A stretch of DNA of 64,000 bases from Claveliimonas bilis (GCF_020892095.1 NZ_AP024845.1:2790001-2854000); one strand, 5' to 3'; counted from the stretch's first letter, positions 1 to 10,883 are shown. Notes: generated by a model from the sequence alone, not told the origin. Program-made: numbers and translations.

Positions 1-3000
1 AACATCTTCCGGATGAAAATGGATCGCACTTTCTTCTGGGAAGGAAGAGAGAATGCGGGACAGATCAATGCCGCGTCGGGAGGAACCGTCCGGTTCATGA
101 CGCATAGTCAGGCATTCTGTATGACCTGTCATTTCAGCGAGAGTTGCAAAGCCAAGTTTTGCCATGATCTCTCGTAATTCCTCTGCAATAAACAACATAA
201 AATTCATGACATATTCCGGTTTCCCGCGGAAGCGCTTCCGCAGACATTCGTTCTGTGTAGCCACACCGACAGGACAGGTGTCCAGATTGCAGACGCGCAT
301 CATCATGCAGCCCAGTGTAACAAGGGGTGCGGTGGCAAATCCAAATTCCTCTGCACCAAGAAGAGATGCGATGGCAACATCACGGCCGCTCATGAGTTTG
401 CCGTCCGTTTCAAGGATGACACGGCTTCTTAAATGGTTTCGGATCAGCGTCTGATGAGTTTCAGACAGTCCCAGTTCCCAGGGCAGTCCTGCATGGTGGA
501 TGGAGCTTTGGGGAGCGGCGCCCGTTCCTCCGTCGTGACCGGAGATAAGAACAACCTGTGCGCCTGCCTTTGCAACACCGGATGCAATGGTGCCGACGCC
601 TGCCTCGGAGACAAGTTTCACGGCGATACGTGCTTTCCGGTTTGCATTTTTCAGATCATAAATAAGCTGCGCCAGATCTTCAATGGAATAAATATCGTGA
701 TGAGGCGGAGGCGAGATCAGGGATACGCCGGGGGTAGAGTGCCTGGTCTTGGCAATCCACGGATACACCTTTTTACCGGGCAGATGTCCGCCTTCGCCGG
801 GCTTTGCGCCCTGTGCCATTTTGATCTGAATTTCTTTGGCGCTGACCAGATATTCACTGGTGACTCCAAATCGTCCTGAAGCGACCTGCTTGATGGCGCT
901 GTTTTTTTCTGTACCCAGCCGTTCCGGTTTTTCGCCGCCTTCACCGGAGTTAGATTTTCCGCCCAGGCGGTTCATGGCGATTGCCAGACATTCGTGGGCT
1001 TCTTCGGAGATAGAGCCGTAGGACATTGCTCCGGTTTTAAAATGTTTTACAATTTCGGATGCAGGCTCCACCTCTTCAATGGGAATCCCGCCGTTTTCCG
1101 GATACTGAAATTTAAGAAGTCCTCGGAGTGTATGCGGTTTATTTTCATCATCTACCATGGCAGTATATTCCTTGAAGCGTTTGTAATCTCCAGTTTGGAC
1201 TGCCTGCTGCAGAGCGACGATAACAGCCGGATTATAGAGGTGATCTTCTTTGTCATCGCCGGTTCTTAAACGGTGGAAGCCGGTACTGTCCAAAGTGGTA
1301 TCCACACCCAGACCCAGGGGGTCAAAGGCATGGTTGTGCCGTGCAATGACATCCTCATTGATTTCCTTCAGGCCGATTCCGCCCACACGGCTTACAGTGT
1401 TGGTGAAATAGCGGTCAATGACCTCCCGGCTGATTCCCACGGCTTCAAAAATCTGGGCAGACTGATAAGACTGAAGGGTGGAAATTCCCATTTTCGCCGC
1501 GATTTTGACAATGCCGTGAAGGATAGCTTCATTGTAATCGTGGATGGCTGTGTGGTAGTCTTTGTCCAGCACACCTTTGTCGATCATTTCTGAAATACAT
1601 TCGTGAGCCAGATAGGGGTGTACTGCTCTTGCGCCGTAGCCCAGGATTGCTGCAAACTGATGCACATCTCTTGGTTCAGCGCTTTCCAGAATGATGGAAA
1701 CAGCTGTCCTTTTCTTTGTGCGCACAAGATGCTGCTCCATGGCAGAGACAGCCAGTAAAGAAGGAATGGCTACATGATTTTCATCCACGCCACGGTCAGA
1801 GAGAATGAGAATATTTGCCCCCTTTGTATAGGCCCGGTCACAGCTGACAAAAAGCTGATCCAAAGCCCGATCCAGCGATGTGTTTTTAAAGTATAAAAGA
1901 GAAATGACAGCGCTTTTAAAGCCGGGGCGATCCAGAGATTTGATCTTCATCAGGTCAACGCCGGTCAGGATAGGATTTTGTACCTCCAGAACTGTACAGT
2001 TTTCACTGGATTCTTCCAGTAAGTTACCGTCCGATCCGATATAAACAGTGGTATCGGTAACGATTTCTTCTCGAAGAGAATCGATAGGAGGATTTGTTAC
2101 CTGTGCAAACAGCTGCTTAAAATAGTGGGAAAGAGGAGGGTGTTTCCTGGAAAGCACGGCAAGAGGAATGTCCGTTCCCATAGATGCGATCGCTTCAGAA
2201 GCATTTTGAGCCATGGGAAGAAGCACGTTTTTGATATCTTCATAAGTGTAGCCAAATACTTTATAGAGCTGATCCCGTCTGTGCTGATCATAGGTAGGAA
2301 CCTTCTTGTTAGGAGTGGGAATATCTTTCAGATATAAAAGGTTCAGATCCAGCCATTCCCCGTAAGGCTGGCGGGAGGCATAATAGTTTTTGCATTCCTC
2401 GTCAGAGATGACCCGTTTCTGTTTCGTGTCCACCAGGAGGATTCGTCCGGGCTGAAGCCTGGATTTTTCCACAATATGCTCGGATGGAATATCCAGTACG
2501 CCAACCTCGGAAGAAAGGATCAGATGGCGGTCGTCTGTAATATAATAGCGGGAGGGACGAAGACCGTTCCGATCCAGTACAGCGCCCATAATGTCACCGT
2601 CAGAGAAAAGGATAGCAGCCGGTCCGTCCCAGGGTTCCATCATGGTGGCATAATAATGATAGAAATCTTTTTTGGAGGAATCCATATACCGGTCATGCTT
2701 CCACGGTTCCGGAATCGTGATCATGACAGCCAGAGGAAGTTCCATGCCGTTCATGTAGAGAAACTCTAAGGTATTGTCCAGCATGGCAGAGTCGGAACCG
2801 CTGCTGTTGATCACAGGGAGCACTTTGTCAATGTTGTCAGAGATCACGGGAGAATGCATGGTTTCTTCCCTTGCCAGCATACGGTCCGCATTGCCCCGTA
2901 TGGTATTGATCTCCCCGTTATGGAGGATCAGCCGGTTAGGATGAGCCCGCTCCCAGCTGGGGGTTGTATTGGTTGAAAAACGCGAGTGGACCATAGCGAT

Positions 3001-3648
3001 GGCCGTCTGATAGCAGGGATCCTGCATATCGTCATAGAAGCGGCGAAGCTGGCCTACAAGGAACATGCCCTTATATACGATTGTCCGGGAGGATAAAGAA
3101 GCCACATAGGTATCCTCACAGCTTTGTTCAAATTCCCGTCTCGCAATGTATAGAAGGCGGTCGAAGGGCAGTCCGGCCGGGCAGTTTTTCGGGCGCTCAA
3201 TAAAACACTGTGTGATATAGGGCATTCTCTCTCTTGCATAATCTCCCAGGATTTCCGGATGGACAGGAACCTTTCTCCAGCCAAGTAAATGCAGGCTGTT
3301 TTTTTGCAATATGACTTCAAACATTTTGCGCGAAAAATTGCGTTTTAACGTATCCTGCGGAAAAAAGAACATGCCGACTCCGTAATCACCGGCTTTTCCA
3401 AGACTGATTCCCAGCGAAGAAGCAGCTTTTTTAAAAAAGGAGTGGGAAATCTGTGTGAGTATTCCCACCCCGTCACCGACTTGACCCGTTGCGTCTTTCC
3501 CGGCACGGTGCTCCAATTTCTCTACAATCGTAAGAGCATCATCCAGGACTTTATGTTCTTGAATGCCGTCAATACTGACAACGGCACCGATACCGCAGGC
3601 ATCGTGTTCAAAACGATCTTGATAGAGGGTTGATTGATTTTGTTTCAT
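1..3648 (-). CDS. gltB: Glutamate synthase large subunit (C-terminus cut by window edge)
   Basis: The large subunit of glutamate synthase makes two glutamates from glutamine and 2-oxoglutarate in the cytoplasm. About 1216 codons are present; the family is usually about 1500, so roughly the last fifth lies outside the window. The start at 3648 has an AAGGAG site just upstream. The N-terminal glutamine amidotransferase domain begins with DACGIG (nucleophile Cys18, after a short propeptide). Towards the window edge the FMN/3Fe-4S region shows [15 protein letters not shown] with its three cluster cysteines. It is the last visible gene of the leftward glnN-asnB-gltB group, 18 bp after asnB. The small NADPH-oxidising subunit is not in view. 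Confidence 0.93.
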   Translation of the reverse strand, partial: MKQNQSTLYQDRFEHDACGIGAVVSIDGIQEHKVLDDALTIVEKLEHRAGKDATGQVGDGVGILTQISHSFFKKAASSLGISLGKAGDYGVGMFFFPQDTLKRNFSRKMFEVILQKNSLHLLGWRKVPVHPEILGDYARERMPYITQCFIERPKNCPAGLPFDRLLYIARREFEQSCEDTYVASLSSRTIVYKGMFLVGQLRRFYDDMQDPCYQTAIAMVHSRFSTNTTPSWERAHPNRLILHNGEINTIRGNADRMLAREETMHSPVISDNIDKVLPVINSSGSDSAMLDNTLEFLYMNGMELPLAVMITIPEPWKHDRYMDSSKKDFYHYYATMMEPWDGPAAILFSDGDIMGAVLDRNGLRPSRYYITDDRHLILSSEVGVLDIPSEHIVEKSRLQPGRILLVDTKQKRVISDEECKNYYASRQPYGEWLDLNLLYLKDIPTPNKKVPTYDQHRRDQLYKVFGYTYEDIKNVLLPMAQNASEAIASMGTDIPLAVLSRKHPPLSHYFKQLFAQVTNPPIDSLREEIVTDTTVYIGSDGNLLEESSENCTVLEVQNPILTGVDLMKIKSLDRPGFKSAVISLLYFKNTSLDRALDQLFVSCDRAYTKGANILILSDRGVDENHVAIPSLLAVSAMEQHLVRTKKRTAVSIILESAEPRDVHQFAAILGYGARAVHPYLAHECISEMIDKGVLDKDYHTAIHDYNEAILHGIVKIAAKMGISTLQSYQSAQIFEAVGISREVIDRYFTNTVSRVGGIGLKEINEDVIARHNHAFDPLGLGVDTTLDSTGFHRLRTGDDKEDHLYNPAVIVALQQAVQTGDYKRFKEYTAMVDDENKPHTLRGLLKFQYPENGGIPIEEVEPASEIVKHFKTGAMSYGSISEEAHECLAIAMNRLGGKSNSGEGGEKPERLGTEKNSAIKQVASGRFGVTSEYLVSAKEIQIKMAQGAKPGEGGHLPGKKVYPWIAKTRHSTPGVSLISPPPHHDIYSIEDLAQLIYDLKNANRKARIAVKLVSEAGVGTIASGVAKAGAQVVLISGHDGGTGAAPQSSIHHAGLPWELGLSETHQTLIRNHLRSRVILETDGKLMSGRDVAIASLLGAEEFGFATAPLVTLGCMMMRVCNLDTCPVGVATQNECLRKRFRGKPEYVMNFMLFIAEELREIMAKLGFATLAEMTGHTECLTMRHEPDGSSRRGIDLSRILSSFPEESAIHFHPEDV

Positions 3649-3666
3649 AGTAAACTCCTTTTATTT

Positions 3667-5247
3667 TTATATACCGCTGGCACCATAATTGGAAAGTACC
3701 CTTGCGGAGGGATCATCCACATCACAGCCTTTCCAGGAACGGTTGGGCATCCAGAAATCTTTGATCATTTCGCCCTGACCGGGATAGAATTGTTCGAAAA
3801 TCTCCCGGTACAGAAGAGATTCCTTGGTGAAAGGCGCAGCATGTGTAAATGTTTTGCATTTTTTTTCAAACTCGTCATCTGTATAAGAGTTTTCGGCATA
3901 TTCTTTCAGATAATCTACCAGGGAATGACCGACAGCGTCTGAGAATGCAGCCTTTTCACGCATGAGAATATCATAGGGAAGATAGTCGCCTTCAAAAGCA
4001 TGGCGGAGAAGATATTTTCCTTTCTGATAGATATTCATCTTTTTAGCGGGATCGACAGACATTACATAGGAAACAAAGTCCAGATCGCCGAAGGGAACCC
4101 TTGCTTCCATAGAGTTGACGCTGATGCAGCGGTCAGCTCTTAAGACATCGTACATATGAAGTTCCCTTATTCTTTTTGCGGACTCCTCCTGAAAGGCCTC
4201 TTTGGAAGGGGCAAAATCCGTATATTTATAGCCGAACAGCTCATCGGATATTTCTCCGGTCATCAGGACACGGATATCGGTAGTCTCATGGATTGCCTTG
4301 CAGATCAGATACATACCGACAGATGCGCGGATCGTTGTAATGTCAAATGTGCCAAGAGCCTGGATCACATCAGGCAGAGAAGAGATAACATCCTCTTTTG
4401 TGATGATGATTTCCGTATGCTCGCTTCCAATGTGGTCGGCCACTTCTTTTGCATATTTCAGATCAATAGCGTCCTCGCTCATGCCGATGGCAAAGGTGCG
4501 GATAGGACGATCCAGTATGCGGGCGGAAATGGCGCAGACCAGGGAAGAATCCAGTCCTCCGCTCAACAGAAAGCCGAGAGGTGCGTCCGAATCCAGTCTT
4601 TTCCGGATTCCTTCCGTTAATTTGTCATGAATATTCCGGCAGACAGTTTCTGTGTCATCCAGACAGACGGAAGGGACTTTTGTCATGTCACGGTAACAGA
4701 CAAATTTGCCGTCTTTATAATAATGACCGGGAGGAAACGGAAGGATGTGGTCTGCGATTCCTATAAGATTTTTGGGCTCACTGGCAAAAACAATGGCGCC
4801 CTTTTTATCATACCCGTAATAGAGGGGACGTATACCGATAGGATCCCTTGCAGCCAGATAGGAGTGCGTGTTTCCGTCAAAAAGGACGAGGGCATACTCG
4901 GCGTCCAGCATGCGAAACATATCAGTGCCGTACTCCTCATAAAGGGGAAGAAGGATTTCACAATCGCTGTCACTTTTAAATGTGTATCCTTTTGTTTCCA
5001 GTTTTTTCTTTAAAGAACGGAAGCCGTAAATCTCCCCGTTGCATACAAGATAATGGCGGGAAAGGGAGAAGGGCTGCATCCCTTCTCCCGTAAGTCCCAT
5101 AATTGCAAGTCTGTGAAAACCAAGAAGTCCAAAGCCGGTATCTGTGATCCTGCTGTCGTCAGGACCACGGGAAATCGTACGGTCAAATCCCTCCTTAAAT
5201 AAATCATAATCAGCATCGGCTGTACAATAGCCCATAATTGAACACAT
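3667..5247 (-). CDS. asnB: Asparagine synthase, glutamine-hydrolysing
   Basis: Asparagine synthetase B, 526 aa, which amidates aspartate using glutamine and ATP. Cys2 right after the initiator Met is the class II amidotransferase nucleophile, and NGEIYG follows in the same domain. The synthetase domain has the PP-loop SGGLDSS near residue 230. The start at 5247 has a GGAGGT site. It sits 25 bp after glnN and 18 bp before gltB, so all three are probably one nitrogen-assimilation transcript: glutamine made by GlnN is the amide donor for both downstream enzymes. Expression is probably set by the glnN promoter and leader. Confidence 0.93.
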   Translation of the reverse strand: MCSIMGYCTADADYDLFKEGFDRTISRGPDDSRITDTGFGLLGFHRLAIMGLTGEGMQPFSLSRHYLVCNGEIYGFRSLKKKLETKGYTFKSDSDCEILLPLYEEYGTDMFRMLDAEYALVLFDGNTHSYLAARDPIGIRPLYYGYDKKGAIVFASEPKNLIGIADHILPFPPGHYYKDGKFVCYRDMTKVPSVCLDDTETVCRNIHDKLTEGIRKRLDSDAPLGFLLSGGLDSSLVCAISARILDRPIRTFAIGMSEDAIDLKYAKEVADHIGSEHTEIIITKEDVISSLPDVIQALGTFDITTIRASVGMYLICKAIHETTDIRVLMTGEISDELFGYKYTDFAPSKEAFQEESAKRIRELHMYDVLRADRCISVNSMEARVPFGDLDFVSYVMSVDPAKKMNIYQKGKYLLRHAFEGDYLPYDILMREKAAFSDAVGHSLVDYLKEYAENSYTDDEFEKKCKTFTHAAPFTKESLLYREIFEQFYPGQGEMIKDFWMPNRSWKGCDVDDPSARVLSNYGASGI

Positions 5248-5272
5248 AACAGTAACCTCCAGGAACTTATTT

Positions 5273-7366
5273 TTATAAAATGCCGAACAAAAGCTCCCCG
5301 TAAGACGGGAATGGCCATGCGGAAGATGCAGTCATAGATTCCAGCGCATCGATATCTGTCCGGAGTTTTTCCATTGCCGGAATAACAAAATCGCGGTAAT
5401 GGAAGGCCTCTTTCTCAAAATCAGAGATTCCTTCTGCTTCTTCCAATACAGTTTTCAAACTCTCCAGTTTCATGTAGGCAGAAGCAGTCAGACTAGAAAG
5501 CTTTTTAACGGATGTATACTCATAGCTGCAATCTATGTCAGCGCCGAGCGATTGTTTGGCGAGGACCGCATCTGTCATGGAATGACAGTAAACGGACACA
5601 GCAGGAAGAATATCCTTTTCTGCCATATCTGCCATAGTAAGGGCTTCAATATGCAGAACTTTGACATAGTTTTCCATTAAAATTTCATACCGTGCTTCCA
5701 TTTCTTCTTTGCTGAATACTTTGTGAGAGGTAAAAAGCCGGATATTTTTCTCATCCAAAAAGCGGGGCAGGGCATCTGGAGTTGTACGCAAGTTTAAAAG
5801 TCCCCGTTTTTCAGCTTCTTTGATCCACGCATCATCATAACCGTTTCCATTGAAAATGATGCGTTTGTGATCCCGGATTGTCTTGCGGATCAGATCATGG
5901 AGTGTGAGGTCAAAATCGTCGGCACCTTCCAGAATATCTGCAAACTCTTTCAGTTCTTCCGCCACTGCAGTGTTCAGGATGATGTTGGGACCGGAGATGG
6001 ATTCAGAAGATCCCAGCATGCGGAACTCGAACTTATTTCCTGTAAATGCAAAAGGAGAAGTACGGTTCCGGTCAGTTGCATCTTTCGGGAATTTAGGAAG
6101 CACATGTACGCCGACCCGCATCAGTTCTTTTTCCCGTCCGTCATAAGATTCTTCCTTTTCAATAGCATTAAGGACATCAGTCAGTTCAGAGCCAAGGAAC
6201 ATGGAAATGATGGCAGGTGGAGCCTCATTTGCGCCCAGCCTGTGGTCGTTTCCGGCGGAAGCGGCAGATAAACGAAGAAGATCCTGATATTCATCTACTG
6301 CTTTGATGACTGCACACAGGAACAGAAGAAACTGGGCATTTTCAGACGGAGTGTCTCCGGGTTCCAGAAGGTTCATGCCGGTATCTGTAGAAATAGACCA
6401 GTTGTTGTGTTTTCCGCTTCCGTTGATTCCTTCAAATGGCTTTTCGTGAAGAAGACAGACAAGATCGTGCTTTTTCGCAATCCTTTGCATCAGCTCCATA
6501 GTCAGCTGGTTATGGTCGGTCGCAATGTTGGTAGTAGTAAAAATGGGGGCCAGTTCATGCTGAGCGGGAGCCACCTCATTGTGTTCTGTTTTGGCAAGAA
6601 TACCCAGTTTCCATAATTCTTCATTGAGTTCTTTCATATAGGCCTGGACGCGGGATTTGATAGTGCCGAAATAATGATCCTCCAGTTCCTGCCCTTTTGG
6701 AGCAGGAGCGCCAAAAAGTGTTCTTCCTGTGTAGATGAGATCTTTTCGTTTTTCGTAAAATTTTTTATCTACCAGGAAATATTCCTGCTCAGGTCCTACG
6801 GTTGTCTTGACGGAAGTTACATCCTCGTTCCCAAACAGACGGATTACACGCATAGCCTGGCGGTTGATTGCCTGCATACTGCGAAGAAGAGGGGTCTTTT
6901 TGTCAAGAGCATGGCCGCTGTAGGAGCAGAAAGCAGTGGGGATGCAAAGCACGCCGTTTTTAATGAACGCATAAGCAGTGGGATCCCAGGCAGTATACCC
7001 GCGGGCCTCAAAGGTTGCCCGAAGTCCTCCGGAAGGGAAGGAAGAAGCATCCGGTTCGCCCTGTACCAGTTCTTTGCCGGAGAACTCCATGATCACTTTT
7101 CCATCCTGGTCAGGCGAAATAAAACTGTCATGCTTTTCAGCGGTTCTTCCTGTCATAGGCTGGAACCAGTGGGTATAATGGGTTACGCCTTTTTCGATGG
7201 CCCAGTCCTTCATGGCGTTTGCAACTACATTTGCAATATTGATGTCCAGGCTTCTTCCGTCTTTCATTGTTCTTTGAAGCTGGCGGAATGTTTCTTTTGG
7301 AAGCCGCTCTTTCATGACAGATTCATCGAAAACCATGGAACCGAATTTTTCTGTAACTGTACTCAT
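5273..7366 (-). CDS. glnN: Glutamine synthetase, type III
   Basis: Type III glutamine synthetase (ATP + glutamate + ammonium to glutamine), 697 aa, the usual large size of this class. Visible motifs are [26 protein letters not shown] and the ATP/glutamate region [10 protein letters not shown], with a long C-terminal extension typical of GSIII. The ATG at 7366 has an AAAGGAG site. First gene of the leftward glnN-asnB-gltB operon. Its promoter and a 130-nt leader with a hexaloop hairpin and terminator-like stem lie upstream, consistent with regulation by the ANTAR protein encoded at 8989. A second, type I synthetase is divergently transcribed. Confidence 0.95.
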   Translation of the reverse strand: MSTVTEKFGSMVFDESVMKERLPKETFRQLQRTMKDGRSLDINIANVVANAMKDWAIEKGVTHYTHWFQPMTGRTAEKHDSFISPDQDGKVIMEFSGKELVQGEPDASSFPSGGLRATFEARGYTAWDPTAYAFIKNGVLCIPTAFCSYSGHALDKKTPLLRSMQAINRQAMRVIRLFGNEDVTSVKTTVGPEQEYFLVDKKFYEKRKDLIYTGRTLFGAPAPKGQELEDHYFGTIKSRVQAYMKELNEELWKLGILAKTEHNEVAPAQHELAPIFTTTNIATDHNQLTMELMQRIAKKHDLVCLLHEKPFEGINGSGKHNNWSISTDTGMNLLEPGDTPSENAQFLLFLCAVIKAVDEYQDLLRLSAASAGNDHRLGANEAPPAIISMFLGSELTDVLNAIEKEESYDGREKELMRVGVHVLPKFPKDATDRNRTSPFAFTGNKFEFRMLGSSESISGPNIILNTAVAEELKEFADILEGADDFDLTLHDLIRKTIRDHKRIIFNGNGYDDAWIKEAEKRGLLNLRTTPDALPRFLDEKNIRLFTSHKVFSKEEMEARYEILMENYVKVLHIEALTMADMAEKDILPAVSVYCHSMTDAVLAKQSLGADIDCSYEYTSVKKLSSLTASAYMKLESLKTVLEEAEGISDFEKEAFHYRDFVIPAMEKLRTDIDALESMTASSAWPFPSYGELLFGIL

Positions 7367-7429
7367 ATACTCTGCATCTCCTTTTTCATTTTATTAACGT
7401 TATTAAACGAAGAAAGTCTTTAGACTTTT

Positions 7430-7540
7430 CTGTAAAAGAACAGAAACGACAAAAGCGCCGCCTTCCCTTACATGAAGGGAAAACAGCGCCTTTGCCGTTT
7501 CTATGCCTATGACTATACTGCTCAAAAGCAAGTTTGTCAA
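7430..7540 (-). promoter_or_regulatory. glnN promoter and ANTAR-like attenuator leader
   Basis: Seen on the minus strand: TTGACA (7540-7535), 17 bp, TATAGT (7517-7512). The transcript then forms a hairpin with a 6-bp stem AACGGC/GCTGTT and hexaloop AAAGGC (7499-7482), which has A at loop position 1 and G at position 4, the signature of ANTAR-protein RNA targets. The same bases also form the 5' arm of a 17-bp stem (7502-7486 with 7458-7442, two G-U pairs) followed by a T-rich run, which looks like a terminator. The two folds exclude each other, as expected for antitermination. A clear second hexaloop was not found, so this is inference. Confidence 0.6.
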
Positions 7541-7593
7541 ATGATTTCTATGTATTTATTTCCATACAATCTTTAGCCGGAGGCAGACAAAAG

Positions 7594-7722
7594 TTGACAA
7601 ATAACAGGAAATCCGTTATATTTCACCTATATAAAAAGAGTAAGGGCAAAGGTGTTCTTCACGGGGGAAGATGGCAAAAAGGGGTCAGCTTGCCCTGTGG
7701 ACGAATACCTTTTTATTTTATC
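7594..7722 (+). promoter_or_regulatory. Promoter and ANTAR-like leader of type I glutamine synthetase
   Basis: TTGACA (7594-7599), 17 bp, TATATT (7617-7622) forms a near-consensus promoter. In the leader, stem AAGGGC/GTTCTT holds hexaloop AAAGGT (7642-7659), nearly the same loop as in the glnN leader. A second possible stem TCTTC/GAAGA encloses ACGGGG (7656-7671); both loops have A1 and G4. The first loop plus its 3' arm (AAAGGTGTTC) is also complementary, with one wobble, to GAATACCTTT at 7703-7712, which is followed by a T-rich run, giving a competing terminator-like fold. This matches the ANTAR antitermination layout. The two small stems overlap by a few bases, so the exact fold is uncertain. 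Confidence 0.6.
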
Positions 7723-7740
7723 CGTGAAAGGAAGGGTTTT

Positions 7741-8964
7741 ATGAGCGCATATGAATATGAAAAGGTCATGGATTTTGTGGACGAGGAGGATGTGAAATTT
7801 ATCCGACTTGCCTTTTTTGATGTATTCGGAATACAGAAAAATATTTCCATTATGCCGGGACAGCTGGAGAGAGCGTTCCGGGAGGGGATTTCTTTTGATG
7901 CATCAGCGGTGGAAGGTTTTGGAGATGAAGTGAAAAGCGACCTTTTCCTCCATCCTGATCCATCTACATTTTCCATTCTTCCGTGGAGACCGTCTGTGGG
8001 AAGAGTGGCCAGGATGTATTGTGACATTCGGTATCCGGACGGTACTTTGTACGAGAAAGACAGCAGGTATATTTTGAAAAAGGCTGTAGAGAAGGCAAAA
8101 GAGAAAGGACTGACAGTTTACTTTGGTACAGAAGTAGAGTTTTATCTGTTTGAGACAGACGAAAAGGGCAGACCTACCAGGATTCCATTTGATCATGCAG
8201 GATATATGGATATTGCGCCGGAGGATAAAGGGGAAAATATACGGCGGGAGATCTGTTTTACACTGATTGATATGGGAATCGAGCCGGAAGCTTCTCACCA
8301 TGAGGAAGGACCGGGGCAAAATGAGATTGATTTTCAGTACAGCGATGCTCTGAGCGCTGCTGACAACACATCTTCTTTTAAATGGATCGTGCGAACAGCG
8401 GCAATGGGGAATGGGCTTAGCGCTGATTTTTCGCCAAAACCGGTGAAAGAATATGCAGGAAACGGGATGCATATTAACATGTCGGTACAAAGCGAAGATG
8501 GTGAGGATTATAACAGGCAGTTTATGAGCGGAATTTTGGAGCATATCCGGGAAATCACTCTGTTTTTAAATCCGTCTGAAGATTCTTATATGAGACTTGG
8601 GGAAAAGAAAGCACCCAAATATATTACCTGGTCGCCGGAAAACCGGTCGCAGTTAATCCGGATTCCGGCTGTAAAAAACGGCCGCAAACGAATCGAGCTG
8701 CGCTCACCGGATCCGACAGCCAATCCATATCTGGCATTTGCCCTTTTGATCTATGCAGGTCTGGATGGAATAGAGAATGATCTTCCTTTGATGGAGCCGG
8801 CGAACGTTAACCTTTACAGAGCCGGAAATGAAGTAACCGACCATCTGAAAAAGCTGCCGGAGAGCAGAGGTGAAGCATGGGATGCGGCAAGTGCAAGTCC
8901 GCTTATAAAAGAAGTTTTACCGGAAGCTTACCTGGAAGTATACAAGAAACCTTTGAAAGCCTAG
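7741..8964 (+). CDS. glnA: Glutamine synthetase, type I
   Basis: Type I glutamine synthetase family, 407 aa from the ATG at 7741, which has a GGAAGGG site; the open frame extends further upstream but through the leader. Motifs: GTEVEFYLF (metal-binding Glu), HHEEGPGQNEIDF, NGMHINMS and RIELRSPDPTANPYL. It is slightly shorter than the usual 440-470 aa. It lies 24 bp upstream of an ANTAR regulator gene and is divergent from glnN, so the cell has two different glutamine synthetases controlled from one intergenic region. A role as a related gamma-glutamyl ligase cannot be excluded from sequence alone, but the glutamine synthetase motifs are well kept. Confidence 0.85.
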   Translation: MSAYEYEKVMDFVDEEDVKFIRLAFFDVFGIQKNISIMPGQLERAFREGISFDASAVEGFGDEVKSDLFLHPDPSTFSILPWRPSVGRVARMYCDIRYPDGTLYEKDSRYILKKAVEKAKEKGLTVYFGTEVEFYLFETDEKGRPTRIPFDHAGYMDIAPEDKGENIRREICFTLIDMGIEPEASHHEEGPGQNEIDFQYSDALSAADNTSSFKWIVRTAAMGNGLSADFSPKPVKEYAGNGMHINMSVQSEDGEDYNRQFMSGILEHIREITLFLNPSEDSYMRLGEKKAPKYITWSPENRSQLIRIPAVKNGRKRIELRSPDPTANPYLAFALLIYAGLDGIENDLPLMEPANVNLYRAGNEVTDHLKKLPESRGEAWDAASASPLIKEVLPEAYLEVYKKPLKA

Positions 8965-8988
8965 AACGATCAGAAAAGGAGAGAGGAC

Positions 8989-9573
8989 ATGCTCACAGAA
9001 AAAGAAAGATACCGCATATTGATCGTGTCCAGGGCAGAAAAAATGGCTGACCTCTTTAGAGAGACATTTCCGGGGCCGCAATATAAGGATGTATCATGCA
9101 CGGCGGCTGCCGGAGATGCCAAACGTCTCTGTGTCAGCCATATGTACGATATTCTTATTATAAACACACCTCTGGCCGATGATTTTGGCGTGCGCACAGC
9201 AATTGATCTGTCAGAGCAGCATCACAATATGGGGATTCTTCTGCTTGTAAAAAATGAAATGTACGAGCAGGTTGTCTGTCAGGTGGAAGATTATGGAATT
9301 ATAGCGCTTCCCAAGCCGACGACAAAACAGAACCTGTATATAGCGGTTAAAATGCTAAGCGCTCTGCAGATGAAAATAAAGAGGATGGAAAAGGAATCCA
9401 GACGGCTGAAAGAAAAGATGCAGGAGCTTCGCACCATTGACCGTGCAAAATGGATCCTGGTGGATCAAAGGAAAATGAGCGAACCCGACGCCCACAGATA
9501 CATTGAAAGAAAGGCAATGGACCGCTGTGTCCGGAAAATAGAAATTGCAGAGGAAATCCTGAAAGAGATGTAA
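8989..9573 (+). CDS. ANTAR-domain RNA-binding antiterminator with degenerate receiver
   Basis: A 194-aa protein with a response-regulator-like domain (about 1-115), a charged coiled-coil linker (about 122-148) and a C-terminal ANTAR domain (149-194, AKWILVDQRKMSEPDAHRYI). ANTAR domains bind paired hexaloop RNA hairpins and prevent termination. In the receiver domain the position expected for the phospho-accepting Asp is Asn59 (DILIINTPL), while Lys109-Pro110 is kept, so it probably responds to something other than phosphorylation. NitR-type ANTAR proteins next to glutamine synthetase genes are known in clostridia. The gene follows glnA by 24 bp with a GGAGAG site, and both nearby leaders carry candidate target loops. 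Confidence 0.85.
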   Translation: MLTEKERYRILIVSRAEKMADLFRETFPGPQYKDVSCTAAAGDAKRLCVSHMYDILIINTPLADDFGVRTAIDLSEQHHNMGILLLVKNEMYEQVVCQVEDYGIIALPKPTTKQNLYIAVKMLSALQMKIKRMEKESRRLKEKMQELRTIDRAKWILVDQRKMSEPDAHRYIERKAMDRCVRKIEIAEEILKEM

Positions 9574-9614
9574 CATATGATATATAAAGTGAGGGGATAC
9601 CAGTTTTTACCAGT

Positions 9615-9641
9615 GTAAAAGTTTTCCTTCTTCGCATACTA
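9615..9641 (+). promoter_or_regulatory. Possible forespore sigma F/G promoter of spoIVB
   Basis: GTAAA at 9615-9619, a 15-bp gap and CATACTA at 9635-9641 resemble the -35 and -10 elements used by sigma F/G in endospore formers. The expected target, spoIVB, starts at 9702. The -10 fits better than the -35. Confidence 0.4.
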
Positions 9642-9701
9642 ACATAGGAAATGAACTTTTCTATACGATGAAAAAAGACAGATGGATAGTGGAGAGACAG
9701 T

Positions 9702-10766
9702 ATGAGAAGATTTTGGTACAGACGAATGATTGTGATGATACTGGTATTTGCCTTTTCTGTAGGAGGCAGCTGGTATGTGATCCGAACAAATCAGAAAGCT
9801 TTGGAGAAAGAGGTGGGGGCCGATACTTCCAATGAGCTTTTGATTCCCGGAGGAATGCCGGTGGGGATTTACCTGGAAACGGAAGGAGCTCTTGTATTGG
9901 GAACAGAAGGAGTAACCGGTGAAGATGGAGAGGAACATGAACCGGCCGCTCATCTTGTAAAAGAGGGTGATTATATTATTGCCCTGGATGACGAGGAGAT
10001 TAAAAATAAATCCCAGCTGATCGAGGCGGTGGCAGCTCTGGAAAGCGATGATATTGTTCTGACTGTACTGCGGAATAATCAAAAGATTGATATTCGTATG
10101 AAAGCCGTGCGGTGTGAAAGGAACGAATATAAGCTCGGGATATGGGTAAGAGACAATGCACAGGGACTTGGCACAGTGACATTTTTAAATGCCGACAGTC
10201 AGTTCGGCGCTCTGGGACACGGTATTCGCGACACAGATACAGGGCAGCTTCTGAATGCAGCAGACGGTCTTTTGTATACCACAAGCATCAAAGATATACA
10301 GAAAGGAGAAAATGGAACACCGGGTGGCATGGAAGGAATTATCGTGTACAATAATTATAATATTCTGGGGACGATACAGGAGAATACAAGTGAGGGAATA
10401 TACGGAAAACTTGACCGGGTAGATACGCTTTTTACGGATACCACGCCCATGGAACCGGTTCTTGACGAGTCAGAGGTGAAAGAAGGAGAAGCCGTGGTAC
10501 ACTGCGCAGTAAGCGGCAGCGTAAAAGATTATGAGATTCGTATTACAAAAGTCGACGAAAACGCCAAAGAATCCAATAAAAAACTGCAGATTGAAGTGAC
10601 AGATAAAGAGCTTTTGGAGCTGACTGGAGGAATTGTGCAGGGGATGAGTGGAAGTCCCATCATTCAGGACAATAAGATCGTTGGAGCGGTGACGCACGTG
10701 TTTGTAAATAACCCCAAAGAAGGATACGGAATTTTTATACAGGATATGTTGAAACATATCGAATAA
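9702..10766 (+). CDS. spoIVB: SpoIVB sporulation serine peptidase
   Basis: SpoIVB is secreted from the forespore into the intermembrane space and triggers processing of pro-sigma K. The 354-aa protein has an N-terminal membrane anchor (about 8-27), a PDZ domain (about 70-135, HLVKEGDYIIALDDEEI) and an S55 peptidase domain with GHGI (His173) and GMSGSP (314-319). The length is a little below that of Bacillus SpoIVB. The ATG at 9702 has a GGAGAG site. It sits directly upstream of spo0A, the conserved order in endospore formers, but a separate promoter lies between them. Confidence 0.93.
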   Translation: MRRFWYRRMIVMILVFAFSVGGSWYVIRTNQKALEKEVGADTSNELLIPGGMPVGIYLETEGALVLGTEGVTGEDGEEHEPAAHLVKEGDYIIALDDEEIKNKSQLIEAVAALESDDIVLTVLRNNQKIDIRMKAVRCERNEYKLGIWVRDNAQGLGTVTFLNADSQFGALGHGIRDTDTGQLLNAADGLLYTTSIKDIQKGENGTPGGMEGIIVYNNYNILGTIQENTSEGIYGKLDRVDTLFTDTTPMEPVLDESEVKEGEAVVHCAVSGSVKDYEIRITKVDENAKESNKKLQIEVTDKELLELTGGIVQGMSGSPIIQDNKIVGAVTHVFVNNPKEGYGIFIQDMLKHIE

Positions 10767-10785
10767 TCTGAAAATGGAAGAACCC

Positions 10786-10840
10786 TGTCGAGATTTTACG
10801 ACCTTAATTTCTTGATTTCGCGACTTGTGGATTCTATAAT
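10786..10840 (+). promoter_or_regulatory. spo0A promoter with possible 0A box
   Basis: TTGATT (10812-10817), 17 bp, TATAAT (10835-10840) gives a good sigma-A-type promoter 44 bp before spo0A. TGTCGAG at 10786-10792 is one base from the Spo0A-binding core TGTCGAA, which suggests autoregulation. The promoter is seen in sequence; binding is inferred. Confidence 0.6.
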
Positions 10841-10883
10841 TTTCCTTGACAGTTTTTCAAGAAAAAGATAGGAGGATTATGGA

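Noticed and set aside
164-2769. Rightward open frames opposite gltB
   Set aside because: They are antisense to a continuous glutamate synthase frame with intact motifs and match no family.
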